Source: Owenia fusiformis
Lineage: Eukaryota > Annelida > Polychaeta > Sabellida > Oweniidae
Reading direction: 5' to 3'
Length of the DNA stretch: 60,000 bases
Assembly (NCBI GenBank): GCA_903813345.2
Contig: CAIIXF020000001.1
Location: 26,837,915 to 26,897,914, forward strand
A program made the position numbers and the translations under genes. The notes beneath the pieces are model-generated. The model was not told the origin of the DNA. It worked only from the letters and a program-made list of their open reading frames with translations, and made no database searches. Position 1 is the stretch's first letter; every line of letters starts with the position of its first letter. Below, in pieces: positions 30,801 through 38,186 of this stretch.

Positions 30801-33449
30801 TGTGGATGGTGTTTGGCAGTTGGTGATTGGTGTTTGGCAGCTGATGGTTGGTGTTTGGCAGTTAGTGTTCAGTGGTTGGTGTCTGTAACAAATGGGAGGT
30901 GGTGACATTGTGCATGTTAAAGCCTTGTTAGAATTTGTAATTGTTTCATTTTATGTCATTTTTAGATGACAGTTTCACATCGTATGAATCATATGATGAC
31001 ATGGATCCTGAGGAAGGAGGTGTTGAAGTCCCAGGAGCTGCTATACCACATCCAGAGATACAACTACCTAGGTGAGAGCCTCCTGTGCCAAATATGTCTT
31101 TTTGTTATAATCCTCCACTTCTGTTTCTCTTTTAAGGAAGTCCCTAAAATCTGAGCCACAATTTTGCATTTTCATACATTACCATATATGGCCTTCAAGA
31201 CTCCATTGTATTTCTACTCACTTTTTGCTTTGGAGAATTGAACATGTTCAGTATCATTTAAATAAATACAAATGCTTTACAATTCAAGGGTCAGAACTAA
31301 GAAGAAGAAAAAGAGAAGTGCTGGCAAAGACACTTCCCATCATATTCCAATATCCACTTTACCCAATGTAACATACTGCAGTGACCTCTATCAAAAGGGA
31401 ATGATAACATGGACAAAAAGGCAATGTGCTATCAGTGACAATAAGCTCTATGTGTATAAGATAGAGAAAGACTATAAACCATCTATGGTATTATCCCTCG
31501 TGGGCTATGATATATTGTACTTTGAGAAAGATGGAAAAAGGAATCATGCACTAAGGGTGTCCCATCCGGGTTGTGAGACACACTGGTTCGCTACCGATAC
31601 AAAATCTAATGCTGACATATGGCTTGAAGTGAGTGAGAATTTATTCTTTTGTAAATATCATTTTTACCCATGCATTCTTGGTTATTAGTGAAGTATCAAT
31701 ATGGATACAGGGGCACAGTTTCCACCTCGACCTGGATAGGTCAATAATTGTATATTAAAGCATAGTGTGATTTTTAGCTCATTATTTTTTGTATTTCTAG
31801 TCCTTGGGAGTAAAAGTATCAATTAATGAATTCAACATTTGATGAATGAAAAAAAAGAAAAAAAATTGTCATGCAGTATTTCATGTTAAACAGTATAACA
31901 CATGGTGTATTGATGTAAATGATGAAGCCTTTGCAAAACAGAAACATAACTGACTTTTCCAGCATATGACAAATGCAGCACATGTCCTTGACAATAACAG
32001 TCTAGCAGTTACACAGCCCCTCTCTGGGCCATCACTGTCATCAGAGAATATCTCAAGCCCCACAGAGCAGTCTCAGCCATCACTAGGGGGCTCCACCAGC
32101 CCTAGCCGATCCCTGACTAACATCTCTATGAGCTCCAGCCCTAGTGAAGGTGGTAGTGGGGATGGCATTGTCAAATATATGAGAAATCAACAGGGAACAG
32201 ATATTAAAGGTAGGGTAACATTTGTGGATAAAATGGTTCTAAGCATTGTCTTTTATTGAGTTGATTTTTCATCACACTTTTTCAAAGTGCTACATTATAT
32301 TGTCATTAGTTTGTACTGATGGGTATCTGGTCTCTGGTTGTTTGGATCTCTTGGTTGGAAGGTATAACTCTTGTCATCAAAATGCTAGGAAAACTTCTTA
32401 TCCATTCAACTTGAATCTTTTACAGATGCAAGAGCAGACTAGTGTGACGATCTGATTAAGTTTTGGGCATGCTGGGTGTATTACATGGTGGCCATTTTGA
32501 ATTTTTCAATAGAAAAGTGCTATATTTATCACTGTCTTTTGTAATTTATCCTCATCTGACATAAAACTTACATATAACAATACTCTATGTATGTAACAAT
32601 ACTTTATGTATAACAATACTGTATTATGTGTATAATAATACTTCTCCGCAGATTATGATACTAAGAGAGACTTGAAATCACCAAAAATAAAATCAGATGA
32701 TAAAAGCATGACCTTGGGCCAGTCTTTAGAGACATCTATGAAGAGCATGAAGAACTTCCTGGGCACACTTGGACGGAAGAAGGGACGCAAAGCTTCAACC
32801 ACTATCCAGGATGTCTTTGAAACTGTGGAGATTGACATGGAAAAGGATCCTACTGTCAAAATACAAGGTATCAGAATACTCTATTAACTTCATTCAAATT
32901 TGCAAGGATAATGAAGACTTTTTTGGTATAATATTTTTCATGCACAAAACAAAACATCATTATTAGACAGATTATATTAAAGTGTACCTCTTCATATTTT
33001 GCACTTGGAGATGTAAAATAAAGTAATGTAATTGGGTGGACAGTAAAATATTATTTTAGAAACTACTTACTACATGTACATGTATTGTGTAGGTTATCAT
33101 TATCATCTATTTCAAGGTGTTTCTTTTCATATGTATGGAAAAAGTCACTTCAATGAAGAAAAATACTGCTTTGATAAACATTTTTCACAAAATGATTTGT
33201 GTGTAATTTATTCTAGGTTATTTGAATGTATCAAGTCCCCTTAGTTTTGACAAAGGTTGGTTAAGAAAATGGTGCGTGGTTTCTGATGAAAACTTTGACG
33301 TATATCGATCGCATGAAGAAAAATCAGCCAATGAGAATCCGGAGTTTAGTTTTCCTTTAGTTGGATGTGAGATCAACACTGCAATGGAGACAAAGAGAGA
33401 GCTTGCGTTTAAGCTAGAACAGGATGGATGCCTCAAGGCTGTGTTAGAG
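9843..33449 (+). CDS. AFAP1: AFAP1/AFAP1L-type actin filament-associated adaptor (10 exons; C-terminal part missing from window)
   Basis: AFAP proteins bundle actin filaments and link them to Src and PKC signalling through SH3/SH2 ligands, PH domains and a C-terminal actin-binding leucine zipper. I join 9843-9873, 25642-25797, 28669-28784, 29941-30008, 30418-30518, 30966-31071, 31289-31628, 31963-32209, 32652-32867 and 33217-33449. All are GT-AG with continuous phase, 538 codons. Features: helical LLPGIEDFICKQL...EKK start like the LL...LLDHEYL..EKK of vertebrate family members; PPTLPPRPP (residues ~50-58, class II SH3 ligand); tyrosine motifs FYDDV, LYEVPLS and SYESYDDMD; first PH domain at about residues 217-316; second PH opening with GYLNV near residue 461, as in AFAP1L1 and AFAP1. 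The coiled-coil C terminus is not in view. Which paralogue it equals is undecided. Confidence 0.88.
9874..15010. other. AFAP intron 1, left part; no gene seen
   Basis: AT-rich intronic DNA without convincing coding signal. It contains the SINE head at 11291-11366. Nothing else recognisable was found beyond low-complexity A/T runs. Confidence 0.6.
11291..11366 (-). repeat. tRNA-Lys-derived SINE head or tRNA pseudogene
   Basis: On the minus strand this closely follows tRNA-Lys: AGCTCAGTTGGTAGAGCATC, then GAGGGTC-like and B-box GGTTCGATTCC (plus 11305-11315). The A-box region is at 11348-11359. The anticodon stem does not pair and the acceptor stem has two mismatches, so this is not a working tRNA. 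It is most likely the RNA polymerase III promoter of a SINE. Confidence 0.7.
15011..15325. mobile_element. 315-bp MITE with 23-bp inverted ends and TAGAC duplication
   Basis: Left end AGCAAGGAG..TTGGCTCCCAGA and right end TCTGGGAGCCAA..CTCCTTGCT match at 21 of 23 positions. They are flanked by TAGAC at 15006-15010 and 15326-15330 (or TTAGAC, since one base is shared). No ORF. AAAATGGCGGCT at about 15229 is a full YY1-type site. Confidence 0.82.
15980..18292 (-). repeat. 3' long terminal repeat
   Basis: Almost identical to the LTR at 21743-24053, in the same orientation. It carries the same YY1-like cluster (17658-17750) and CTCGGAG-rich block (about 17130-17640). It adjoins the polypurine tract. 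Confidence 0.95.
18293..18304 (-). other. Polypurine tract
   Basis: AGTAGGGGGGAG on the minus strand directly abuts the TGTGGG start of the 3' LTR, the expected place for plus-strand priming. Confidence 0.88.
18535..20733 (-). CDS. Retrotransposon Gag capsid/nucleocapsid plus aspartic protease
   Basis: This open frame directly follows the UGA, in the same frame, and has no ATG near its start. From N to C: a disordered stretch; a Ty3-type capsid domain (LFDGKTPWLDYKAHF, LRGDAQQLV, LLEALTKRFG); two CCHC zinc knuckles, CRRCGEEGHIVRRC and CYNCSEPGHLSIDC; a retropepsin with active-site CLVDTGSAVSLM and later GILGTDYL; then a very basic tail (RRKRRRRKQKK) and about 170 charged residues without recognisable reverse transcriptase motifs. 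The frame ends at 18535, about 240 bases before the 3' LTR, leaving no room for pol. Confidence 0.9.
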   Translation of the reverse strand, partial: DVDLQRDRSALSPKTRGHEAPQLTRLDPNQLTRMSGEEPLTGRWNQSGARLPPEPYVEAEPEKLNVSNTNRRDTTTGLQQEPSTSRRVEVPPESLRAHPIAEERRAESSNSNHEQAMVKLAEKAMDMCGKALESAQQGRKTKIKPTQLFDGKTPWLDYKAHFQNCIESNRWNDEEKRQNLTNQLRGDAQQLVQELEEGHTYGDLLEALTKRFGPGDKASMYEAELNTRVRKPKESLQSLGQSIRRLAALAFPEMPRSSQDRLARRSFENAITDDEVRAAVHRRDPKSLDQAIEEAQKEEAYQESERIRRGLKPKQLNHHISVVTSDPVEEKLFKMMEDMKAEMMKEIDDALQLFKEQREPRAPRTITCRRCGEEGHIVRRCPLVTCYNCSEPGHLSIDCPKPKKSGDAPGIHPVCFLDARGRAVEDPKRAESAQKIVAVVELCGAPVKCLVDTGSAVSLMSLHSFNRINYQKRPQLKPAKDVLVQADGSPIAVYGSCFMEVKLDGRKTSLEIVVAEISQDGILGTDYLLASKAEIHYGSLQMSFHDSNREGIQSCSSSREERSKEPRTFVIPFQNRRKRRRRKQKKDDPTNLEAGDITRLQNRKKSEDDSLDVKSRDASNRPKVGAEEPRVLVDSRERPTLLEKGMSSRGARRSSDSELTRERRAYKPRGVSSEQREERLHYRARPICQRRQPTYLPVCCADRDKMNWRRVDSSEEPMRLSQVHGRGATTEA
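20734..21708 (-). CDS. gag: Retrotransposon Gag, N-terminal coiled-coil ORF (324 codons)
   Basis: ATG at 21708 follows the primer site by only 15 bases and is preceded by an in-frame TAG, so the start is well defined. The product is charged, with a predicted coiled coil in its middle (heptad-like HEEMNHLHEEIAHLSNMQRN, then EEMGSLHVELGKLANV). It probably drives Gag multimerisation. It ends at a UGA (20736-20734), and the same frame continues as the capsid-nucleocapsid-protease segment. Whether the UGA is read through or is a nonsense mutation is unknown. Confidence 0.82.
   Translation of the reverse strand: MSEMSQKCERSSEKMEQEYSRRDDVRTGGIVRLVPKIGLKQWETPPRDRSPEEQSGSEGRSLPRDEGKLLPSEEESLGVPLVRVDDTLPDDLDGRARATLVRGEPRVISPDMTMQILPDVEKEDTGYHAESRLRRDVPAPAVRGDHWARRKREFDSTKSRLMSLEGSLGTLRVDVLKMRDCFLDRQCEGQVTIHEEMNHLHEEIAHLSNMQRNLWEEMGSLHVELGKLANVVNQGQEEAKKTREGMKSFLKEMNATLGQMSQPPPPVSRIVNPSRVEMVGDPRSAHLTQPERSPREMFYRAGMPPYSPRFHLEPDLHMQQHRWS
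21724..21741 (-). other. Primer binding site, tRNA-Leu
   Basis: One base after the 5' LTR, the minus strand reads TGGTGGCAGCGGTGGGAT. All 18 bases are complementary to the 3' end of animal tRNA-Leu (AAG/TAG type) including its CCA. Confidence 0.88.
21743..24053 (-). repeat. 5' long terminal repeat
   Basis: It begins TGTGGGAATTTTTAATTCCC and ends GGCGCGACA on the minus strand. It contains a GATTATAAAAACC TATA-like box near 21898-21912, four ATGGCG/ATGGCC YY1-like motifs at 23419-23511, and many CTCGGAG/CTCCGAG heptamers, including a 58-bp unit present twice around 22965-23090. Open frames of about 150 codons inside it are by-products of this repetition. Confidence 0.95.
24170..24180 (+). repeat. 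Run of 11 C
   Basis: Homopolymer just upstream of the SINE-like segment at about 24220. Its length is likely to vary. Confidence 0.9.
24220..24340 (+). repeat. tRNA-derived SINE fragment
   Basis: GATGGTGAAATGGTATAAGC followed by GGTTCAATTCC (B box, 24270-24280) gives a degenerate tRNA-like polymerase III promoter. The tail runs into a CAGTAAAACC MITE. No tRNA fold survives. Confidence 0.55.
24345..24522. mobile_element. CAGTAAAACC-type MITE, GTGGAACAC subfamily
   Basis: Left end CAGTAAAACCTGTAAAGTGG after TA; right end CCACTTTCACAGGTTTTACT before A/TA. Inside, CTCTATAAGTGGAACAC is duplicated. It is non-coding. Ends and TA preference suggest the Tc1/mariner-pogo superfamily. Confidence 0.75.
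24558..24596 (+). repeat. 10-bp tandem repeat GGAACTGTCG x4
   Basis: Four perfect copies in a row, the last lacking one base. Confidence 0.9.
24597..25641. other. AFAP intron 1, right end; nothing recognised
   Basis: AT-rich DNA up to the acceptor of exon 2. No repeat or coding signal seen. Confidence 0.55.
25642..25797 (+). CDS. AFAP1: AFAP-like exon 2: N-terminal helical segment and SH3 ligand
   Basis: Acceptor CTTTTCCAG, donor CAAG|GTAAAG; phase 1 in and out; 52 residues. It holds LLPGIEDFICKQLASENLSA, AEKKRQYFVERL and the proline motif PPTLPPRPP (PxxPxR). Confidence 0.85.
25798..28668. other. AFAP intron 2; mostly unannotated
   Basis: No exon seen. At 28018-28090 a segment GTGGACAGTGTTTGGTG ... 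GGCAGGTGGTGACATT recurs in related form at 30799-30925 and, in part, at 39558-39620, so a dispersed repeat is present. Confidence 0.5.
28669..28784 (+). CDS. AFAP1: AFAP-like exon 3: serine-rich linker
   Basis: Acceptor TTTTTCAG, donor ACCA|GTAAGT; phase 1 in, 0 out. SRSQSSHTLPVAKSP contains several possible Ser phosphorylation sites; KQREFSRSQSS has an RxxS-type basophilic context. Confidence 0.8.
28957..29733. repeat. Dispersed repeat of bivalve type (GGCTCAC ... GTGAGC ends)
   Basis: It starts GGCTCACACAATGAGCCTAT, includes CCGTCCATCCGT and a long stretch of repeated 'catcaaaaa' and 'ggtcaa' phrases, and ends GTGTGAGCACAGGACCATGG. From memory this is a very common repeat of bivalve genomes. 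It has no ORF. It lies in the intron between AFAP exons 3 and 4. Confidence 0.6.
29941..30008 (+). CDS. AFAP1: AFAP-like exon 4: acidic tyrosine motif
   Basis: Acceptor TTTGTTTCAG, donor AATGG|GTAGAA; phase 0 in, 2 out. SPLESEDFYDDVEPEADV holds a Tyr in an acidic setting (DFYDDV), a plausible Src-family site. Confidence 0.8.
30096..30125 (+). repeat. TGTAG microsatellite, six units
   Basis: Six perfect 5-bp units, followed by TTTAGTGTA. Confidence 0.92.
30418..30518 (+). CDS. AFAP1: AFAP-like exon 5: YEVP SH2-ligand motif
   Basis: Acceptor TTATCTTAG, donor CAG|GTCGGT; phase 2 in, 1 out. EEDLYEVPLSLDNQ parallels the YYEEAVPLSPG stretch of AFAP1. YEVP fits an SH2 ligand. Confidence 0.83.
30799..30925 (+). 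repeat. GTGTTTGGCAG repeat
   Basis: TGGTGTTTGGCAG occurs three times with TTGGTGATTGG variants, followed by GGGAGGTGGTGACATTGTGC as at 28055. It is an internally repetitive copy of a dispersed element. Confidence 0.6.
30966..31071 (+). CDS. AFAP1: AFAP-like exon 6: SYESYDDMD motif
   Basis: Acceptor TTTTTAG, donor CTAG|GTGAGA; phase 1 in, 2 out. DSFTSYESYDDMDPEEGG corresponds to SSYESYDEEEE of AFAP1 and AFAP1L1, the most diagnostic linear motif here. Confidence 0.88.
31289..31628 (+). CDS. AFAP1: AFAP-like exon 7: first PH domain
   Basis: Acceptor ATTCAAG, donor TTGAA|GTGAGT; phase 2 in, 0 out. A basic run TKKKKKR is followed by the PH domain: CSDLYQKGMITWTKRQCAI, NKLYVYKIEKDYKPSMVLSL, GYDILYFEK, HALRVS and DIWLE. 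Strand order and the closing helix start fit a PH fold. DILYFEKDGK resembles NITYIPKDSK of AFAP1. Confidence 0.88.
31963..32209 (+). CDS. AFAP1: AFAP-like exon 8: end of PH1 and Ser/Pro-rich linker
   Basis: Acceptor CTTTTCCAG, donor AAAG|GTAGGG; phase 0 in, 1 out. HMTNAAHVL completes the C-terminal PH helix. A long Ser-rich linker follows, with repeated SxxP/SP sites, predicted disordered. Confidence 0.83.
32652..32867 (+). CDS. AFAP1: AFAP-like exon 9: inter-PH basic region
   Basis: Acceptor TTCTCCGCAG, donor CAAG|GTATCA; phase 1 in and out. KSMKNFLGTLGRKKGRK followed by an acidic stretch lies where AFAP1 has KKITKIISLGKKKPS before the second PH domain. Confidence 0.85.
33217..33449 (+). 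CDS. AFAP1: AFAP-like exon 10: start of second PH domain
   Basis: Acceptor TTATTCTAG, donor TTAGAG|GTACGT; phase 1 in, 0 out. GYLNV...GWLRKWCVV, FPLVGCEI and FKLEQDGCLKAVLE match GYLNV, W(K/R)ERWCR, LQGCEV and the strands of the vertebrate PH2. The closing helix is missing, so at least one more exon must follow. Confidence 0.9.
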
Positions 33450-36400
33450 GTACGTATTTCTAATTTTACAAAATATAAACCAAAGTAGACGCATCAGAAG
33501 CTCTGCTGTGTTCAATAGACCTTTCCAATAAATCCTTACCTCTATTTGTGAACCAAGGAAACTAGGGTATATTGGCTAGATTTATGATGTCATACTTCAC
33601 AGGCAGTAATGCTTGCAAACAAAATTGAAAGAAGTTTTTGAAAATTAACAAAATTTTAATTCTATTTTTGCACTGAAATTGTAAGAATGACATCATAACC
33701 AATAGATGGCATGAATTACTGGATTGGTCTATTAAATACAGAAAAGCCTGTCTAATCTGAACACCACTGGGACGTTTTGGATTAGCAGGAGTTCACATTT
33801 CAAAGTTTTTTAATATGTGAATCAGCAATAGTAATAAGTAAAGTGGGACTGAGAAAGTGTTCACATTGAGAGGTGTTTGGATTAGAGAGGTGTTCGGATA
33901 TACAGGTTTTACTGCACCAATATGCAATCAGTACTGTGCTATTTTCAGCTCACATGACCAGTTGACAGTTATGCACCCTTAACTCAAACCATGTGGATTG
34001 TATGGTACTTTGTTCAATATAACCTTGCTTATTGAATCACATATTGGGATTTCTTACAATGTATAACATACTGCGTTTTCTTATTTTTGATAAAGAGGTC
34101 CACCATAGAGGAACATTTAGGAAAATAGAATGTGGAAATCAGAGATTATAAAAATCTTTATTGTGGATCAATTTTATTATCCATCTCTTAGGGAATAATA
34201 GAGGGCAGCACTGGGGATGTATGCTTCCTCACCATATTCATGTTGAGTGAGAAAGACCAGAGGGTTAAGTTAAAATATCACTACAATTTTTCACAACTAC
34301 TGGCGTCATCATTTTCAGCTGCCCCGTCCTTAAGTTTGTCAAAGATCCCTTTAATTTCATCAATTTTGACTTTACGTAAAAATAGCTGTGGTTAAGATTT
34401 ACAGTTACATGTATATTACCTAATTGATATTAAAAATTGTTTTTTGATTTTGGTATATTTTTTTCTATACAAAAACTAAAATCTGACCTAAAATGGGTGC
34501 TCTCTTTGACAATTTTTCCATGTTTGTTTTGCCCTTGCTGCACATACCTACCGAAAGAATTTAGAGTGAACCCCCTGGGCTCTTTTGAGTTTTGAATTTT
34601 AACTGTAGATTATCACACATGCTGTCATCTATTTATCCATCTATATAGCAAATGGTTAATTGAGTATTGAGGTTTTAGGAAATGTTGTAAAAGAACCAAC
34701 TGGGATAGTTTTATATTAAGAGATCAACACCTTGAATCTCCATGTGCCTTTTTAATAGTAAAGGCTGTGTGTTTATGATAAAAATACCATCTCGTGTTTT
34801 ATTAATTGAGTGGGGATGTTCATTAATTTTGATGGTCCCAACTTATTGTGTTCTATGATTCTATTCTACTCAATAGATCAGTCTTATAATAGATATTCTC
34901 ATTAGTTTCTGTATTCTATGAATAAATGAATAATTGAATATTCAAGCAAGGTAGAAAATACTGACTATAACACAAGAACTTTGCAATAATATTTTTATGG
35001 TTCTCTGAGACCTTTTATTAGATCACATTAGATTTCATTGCGAATTGAAATATACTGCGTTTTTGATATATTCTTTTATTCTTTTATGGTAATGTCGAAA
35101 ATATTATTGTAATTTAAATTATAAATATATACACCCTGACAAGTCAATATAGAAACTACCCTCTTTGTTTTACAAATATCAAGGAATCAATAATATGACT
35201 AACCAAGACTGAGAAATTGTTTGAAAAAGATTGATCTTTAAAATCAGTTGCATAACAGAGTACTAGTATGTTGATTTGTATTTATCCAAATCAAAGTGCG
35301 TTCCAGTGAATATGTCAGTGTTATTGCCATTGTTACAAAACGATGATAAACACATGAAATGGTCTTTTAAAAACACTACCCTGTTGATAGATAGCTCCCA
35401 TATCAAAGTTTGTACATTGTAATATGATGATTGTATGAAGCAGTTCCACCAAAATCAACATGACAGAGATATGATTTGATTGTGACTCGTCACAGGGACA
35501 CACAAAATTTTGACCATTGAGACAACTTTTATTTCAGATTTGTTAGATTTATTGAAAATCTAACTACAATATTGCAATGCGTAGAACTCTGAAGTGAGAG
35601 GCATCTGTCTAACATTTTCAAAGTCCTTTAAACTTAAATATCCCATTGTGATAAGTCTAATTTAAATAAAAGGCTTGGAATCTAAGTGACAAAACTCAGT
35701 CATACTTAAAATGCATTTTATGCACACAAGCAACATAACATATACATGTACATTAAAGGCAGAATCAGATCTATGTGGTTGACAAAAGTACAAGCAACAT
35801 GTACAATTGACCTACCAATCTGTTCCTTACAATCTCAAATACAATATCTCCCAAAAGATTCATGATATAGTATTAATTGGTGAAGTTATGATGGATTCAA
35901 AGTGCAAAAATGGATGAAAAATGTATAAATTCTCCCAAATAATAAGAATGGTAACCATTCTAATAGAAAAATAATACATTATTGTAAAAATCTTTAGTTT
36001 TCCTGAAATGACGTGTGCACTTAGGGAGATTTTTGGAAAATAGACATGAAAAGGAATGACAGTAGCCAGAAATATTCTAAAATTGGAACAATTTTTTGTT
36101 AGGCTGCTCCCTAGATCTGATTCTCTCTTTAACTTATAATAGGTGCAGTTATACATATCTTATTGTATTGAAGACTCAGTATGGATTTATTTTCAATGAG
36201 TCATATTCAATGTAACTATTTTGACCAAGCATGAAAAAATGACATGATGGAAATGGGAATGATATATTCTTTTATTTATTTTATTCCATCCCATAGATTT
36301 GACACACCACTTCTCTTTGCATTCTTAGTCCAAGGGTATTTCAATTCTTTCCATAGCTGCTATTGCAGTGAAGCCTGAACTTAAAGGATGTTTTTGTAAT

Positions 36401-37271
36401 CATGCAGCTAATTTCAGTTATCTATTGGCCATCCATCTCCTGTAATCATCGCATAATGTTTGACTCGAGAATTTGTGTTCTTGAATTTGTTTGGCCGGGA
36501 TTAGTAAATGTCAGTATCCATATCAGTATCAGGCCCAGGAACATGTATAAATAATTGAGTCTGAGTCCCCTAAGAAAAGATCTGCTTTGACTCAGAGACT
36601 ATAAGTTTGCATTAATTAGTATTATACATGTTCCTGGTCCTATTTCAGTATCAGCGGTCTCAATTAACCTGATATTATAACCATACTATAACCATGAACT
36701 CTTATGACATATCATTTATCTTAATACTAATACAGCCATTAGAGCAGCCATAATCTGTCAAAATCACTACCTCTAAGATGTACATTCATAATGCCCCGGG
36801 GGCTGCTAGAAAGTGGAATTGTGTGTATTTGTAACATCATAGCCCTTTTATTTATCACTTTTCCAATATCAATCTGGCAATTAAGTAGCTTTTTCCCACA
36901 CTCATTTGAGGGAAATGACCAATCCCATTCTGGTATGCCAGAGCCCCTCTTATCTGCCGTTTGCGGAAGGAAAAAGACAAAGGGGGCGCGGCTATCAGGA
37001 TGGACCAATCCATTTCTGTAAAAGGCGTACGAGCCTGAGTGAACATTCTTTTTTTGGCAAAAATGCCCAATATACACAGGTTTTACTGTTTATCCTTTGC
37101 CACTTCGAATTCCTGATTTTAACAATTTCCTGATAATGTTAATCCAATATAGGGTTGATAAAACATCAAGATTTGAAAAATACTATTTCCTCGATATCTT
37201 ATGAGTCTAAGTGACCAGCGATTTTGTGTAAGTCTCAAATTGTTCATGATATCTGAATACACTGATTTTGT
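33450..37271. other. Intron following AFAP exon 10, first part; contains one MITE
   Basis: I searched for the rest of the second PH domain and found no matching exon. The only recognisable item is the MITE at 33739-33914. A lone CACAGGTTTTACTG terminus at about 37076 suggests the remnant of another. Confidence 0.5.
33739..33914. mobile_element. CAGTAAAACC-type MITE, GTTCGGAT subfamily
   Basis: Left end CAGAAAAGCCTGTC after TA; right end GTGTTCGGATATACAGGTTT then TACTG. It shares its interior style with 48774-49113. Confidence 0.75.
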
Positions 37272-37277
37272 TTTATT
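37272..37277 (-). terminator. Poly(A) signal AATAAA for the nested gene
   Basis: AATAAA on the minus strand, 68 bases past the TAA stop at 37345. Confidence 0.6.
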
Positions 37278-37344
37278 AATTCATTATATAATGCAAGTTC
37301 TACTCCAGGTAGATATTATGTACAAGATCGCCTCCAAAAAGTGT

Positions 37345-38136
37345 TTAATCTTCACTGTCTGATGTATCACAATAAGAGTCGCACACTACTACCCTGGCCT
37401 TCTTCTCTACTTTTGTGCTCCTGCTACGGTGATGTCCGCGATTGAATTTTGCAAGCTGGACCTCATTTTCAGTGTCTATTGAATCCGTGTCAGCCATTCT
37501 GCTTCTACGGTTTTCAGTTGCCCTTAGTTTGCCCTTACTGCGTTCCCCAGTGTATTTAGCACTCCCGTTACGTTGTTTGATTTTTGAAGATTTTGTATCT
37601 TGGTCTGATTTTGTGAGATCATCTGGCTCTGATGTTGAGATGTAACCACTGGCATTACCCGGGATGGTGTTATCACTGTGTAGTCTCACACGCTGTATAT
37701 CCGCCTCACCCAACTTTGGGGACTCACTGATAATATGCAGGCTACTTGTCATAGAATTTCTGGGTTGAATATTTTCCCGATCAGGAGCTATTTCATCATC
37801 AATCAAAACCTCGTCATCACTGGCACTTCCGAACATTCCTTCAATTTTGGGGGAGCTGGAAAAAAGCAACTGTGCCGCTGTGTTGCCATTCAGACGGGAC
37901 TTAATGAGATCACGTGCACTTTTTGTATGCTCTTTACTTCCTGAGCGAACACGTTTTATTTTGATGTGTTTCGTTGAGTAGTCTGATACATCGTCACTTT
38001 GATCCGCATCATTCCCAGTATCAAGGTCAGATGGCGATTCAAGGTCAAGCTCGGAGTCGATGCGTTTATCCAATGATTTCATAGTCTGAGGTGTCGACCA
38101 ATCATCAAAGGATTTCTTATCCACCAGTGATGCCAT
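37345..38136 (-). CDS. Intronless gene for a 263-residue low-complexity protein of unknown function
   Basis: ATG at 38136, stop TAA at 37347-37345. I do not recognise the family. The protein is hydrophilic and rich in Ser, Asp, Glu, Lys and Arg, without membrane segments or a signal peptide. It opens MASLVDKKSFDDWSTPQTMK, has acidic clusters (SASDDEVLIDDE) and basic clusters (KHIKIKRVRSGSKEH, RRSRMAD, HHRSRSTKVEKKAR), and ends CDTSDSED. A nuclear, disordered protein is the natural guess. The open frame of 264 codons in AT-rich DNA, with a TATA box 40 bases upstream and AATAAA 68 bases downstream, argues for a real gene. An intact retrocopy is the alternative. It is antisense to AFAP if that gene extends this far. 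Confidence 0.68.
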   Translation of the reverse strand: MASLVDKKSFDDWSTPQTMKSLDKRIDSELDLESPSDLDTGNDADQSDDVSDYSTKHIKIKRVRSGSKEHTKSARDLIKSRLNGNTAAQLLFSSSPKIEGMFGSASDDEVLIDDEIAPDRENIQPRNSMTSSLHIISESPKLGEADIQRVRLHSDNTIPGNASGYISTSEPDDLTKSDQDTKSSKIKQRNGSAKYTGERSKGKLRATENRRSRMADTDSIDTENEVQLAKFNRGHHRSRSTKVEKKARVVVCDSYCDTSDSED

Positions 38137-38176
38137 AATTGTGCTACTCACTTAAACCAATCTATAACAAGCACTG

Positions 38177-38186
38177 TATTTATATA
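38177..38186 (-). promoter_or_regulatory. TATA box of the intronless gene
   Basis: TATATAAATA on the minus strand, 41 bases before the ATG at 38136. This predicts a leader of only about 15-20 bases. Confidence 0.55.

Noticed and set aside
34190-34260. Possible next AFAP exon after CTCTTAG
   Set aside because: The translation does not resemble the end of a PH domain and no good donor follows.
36739-37133. Overlapping frames of 70-112 codons on both strands
   Set aside because: Low-complexity, mirrored frames beside a MITE end; no start, splice or domain signal.
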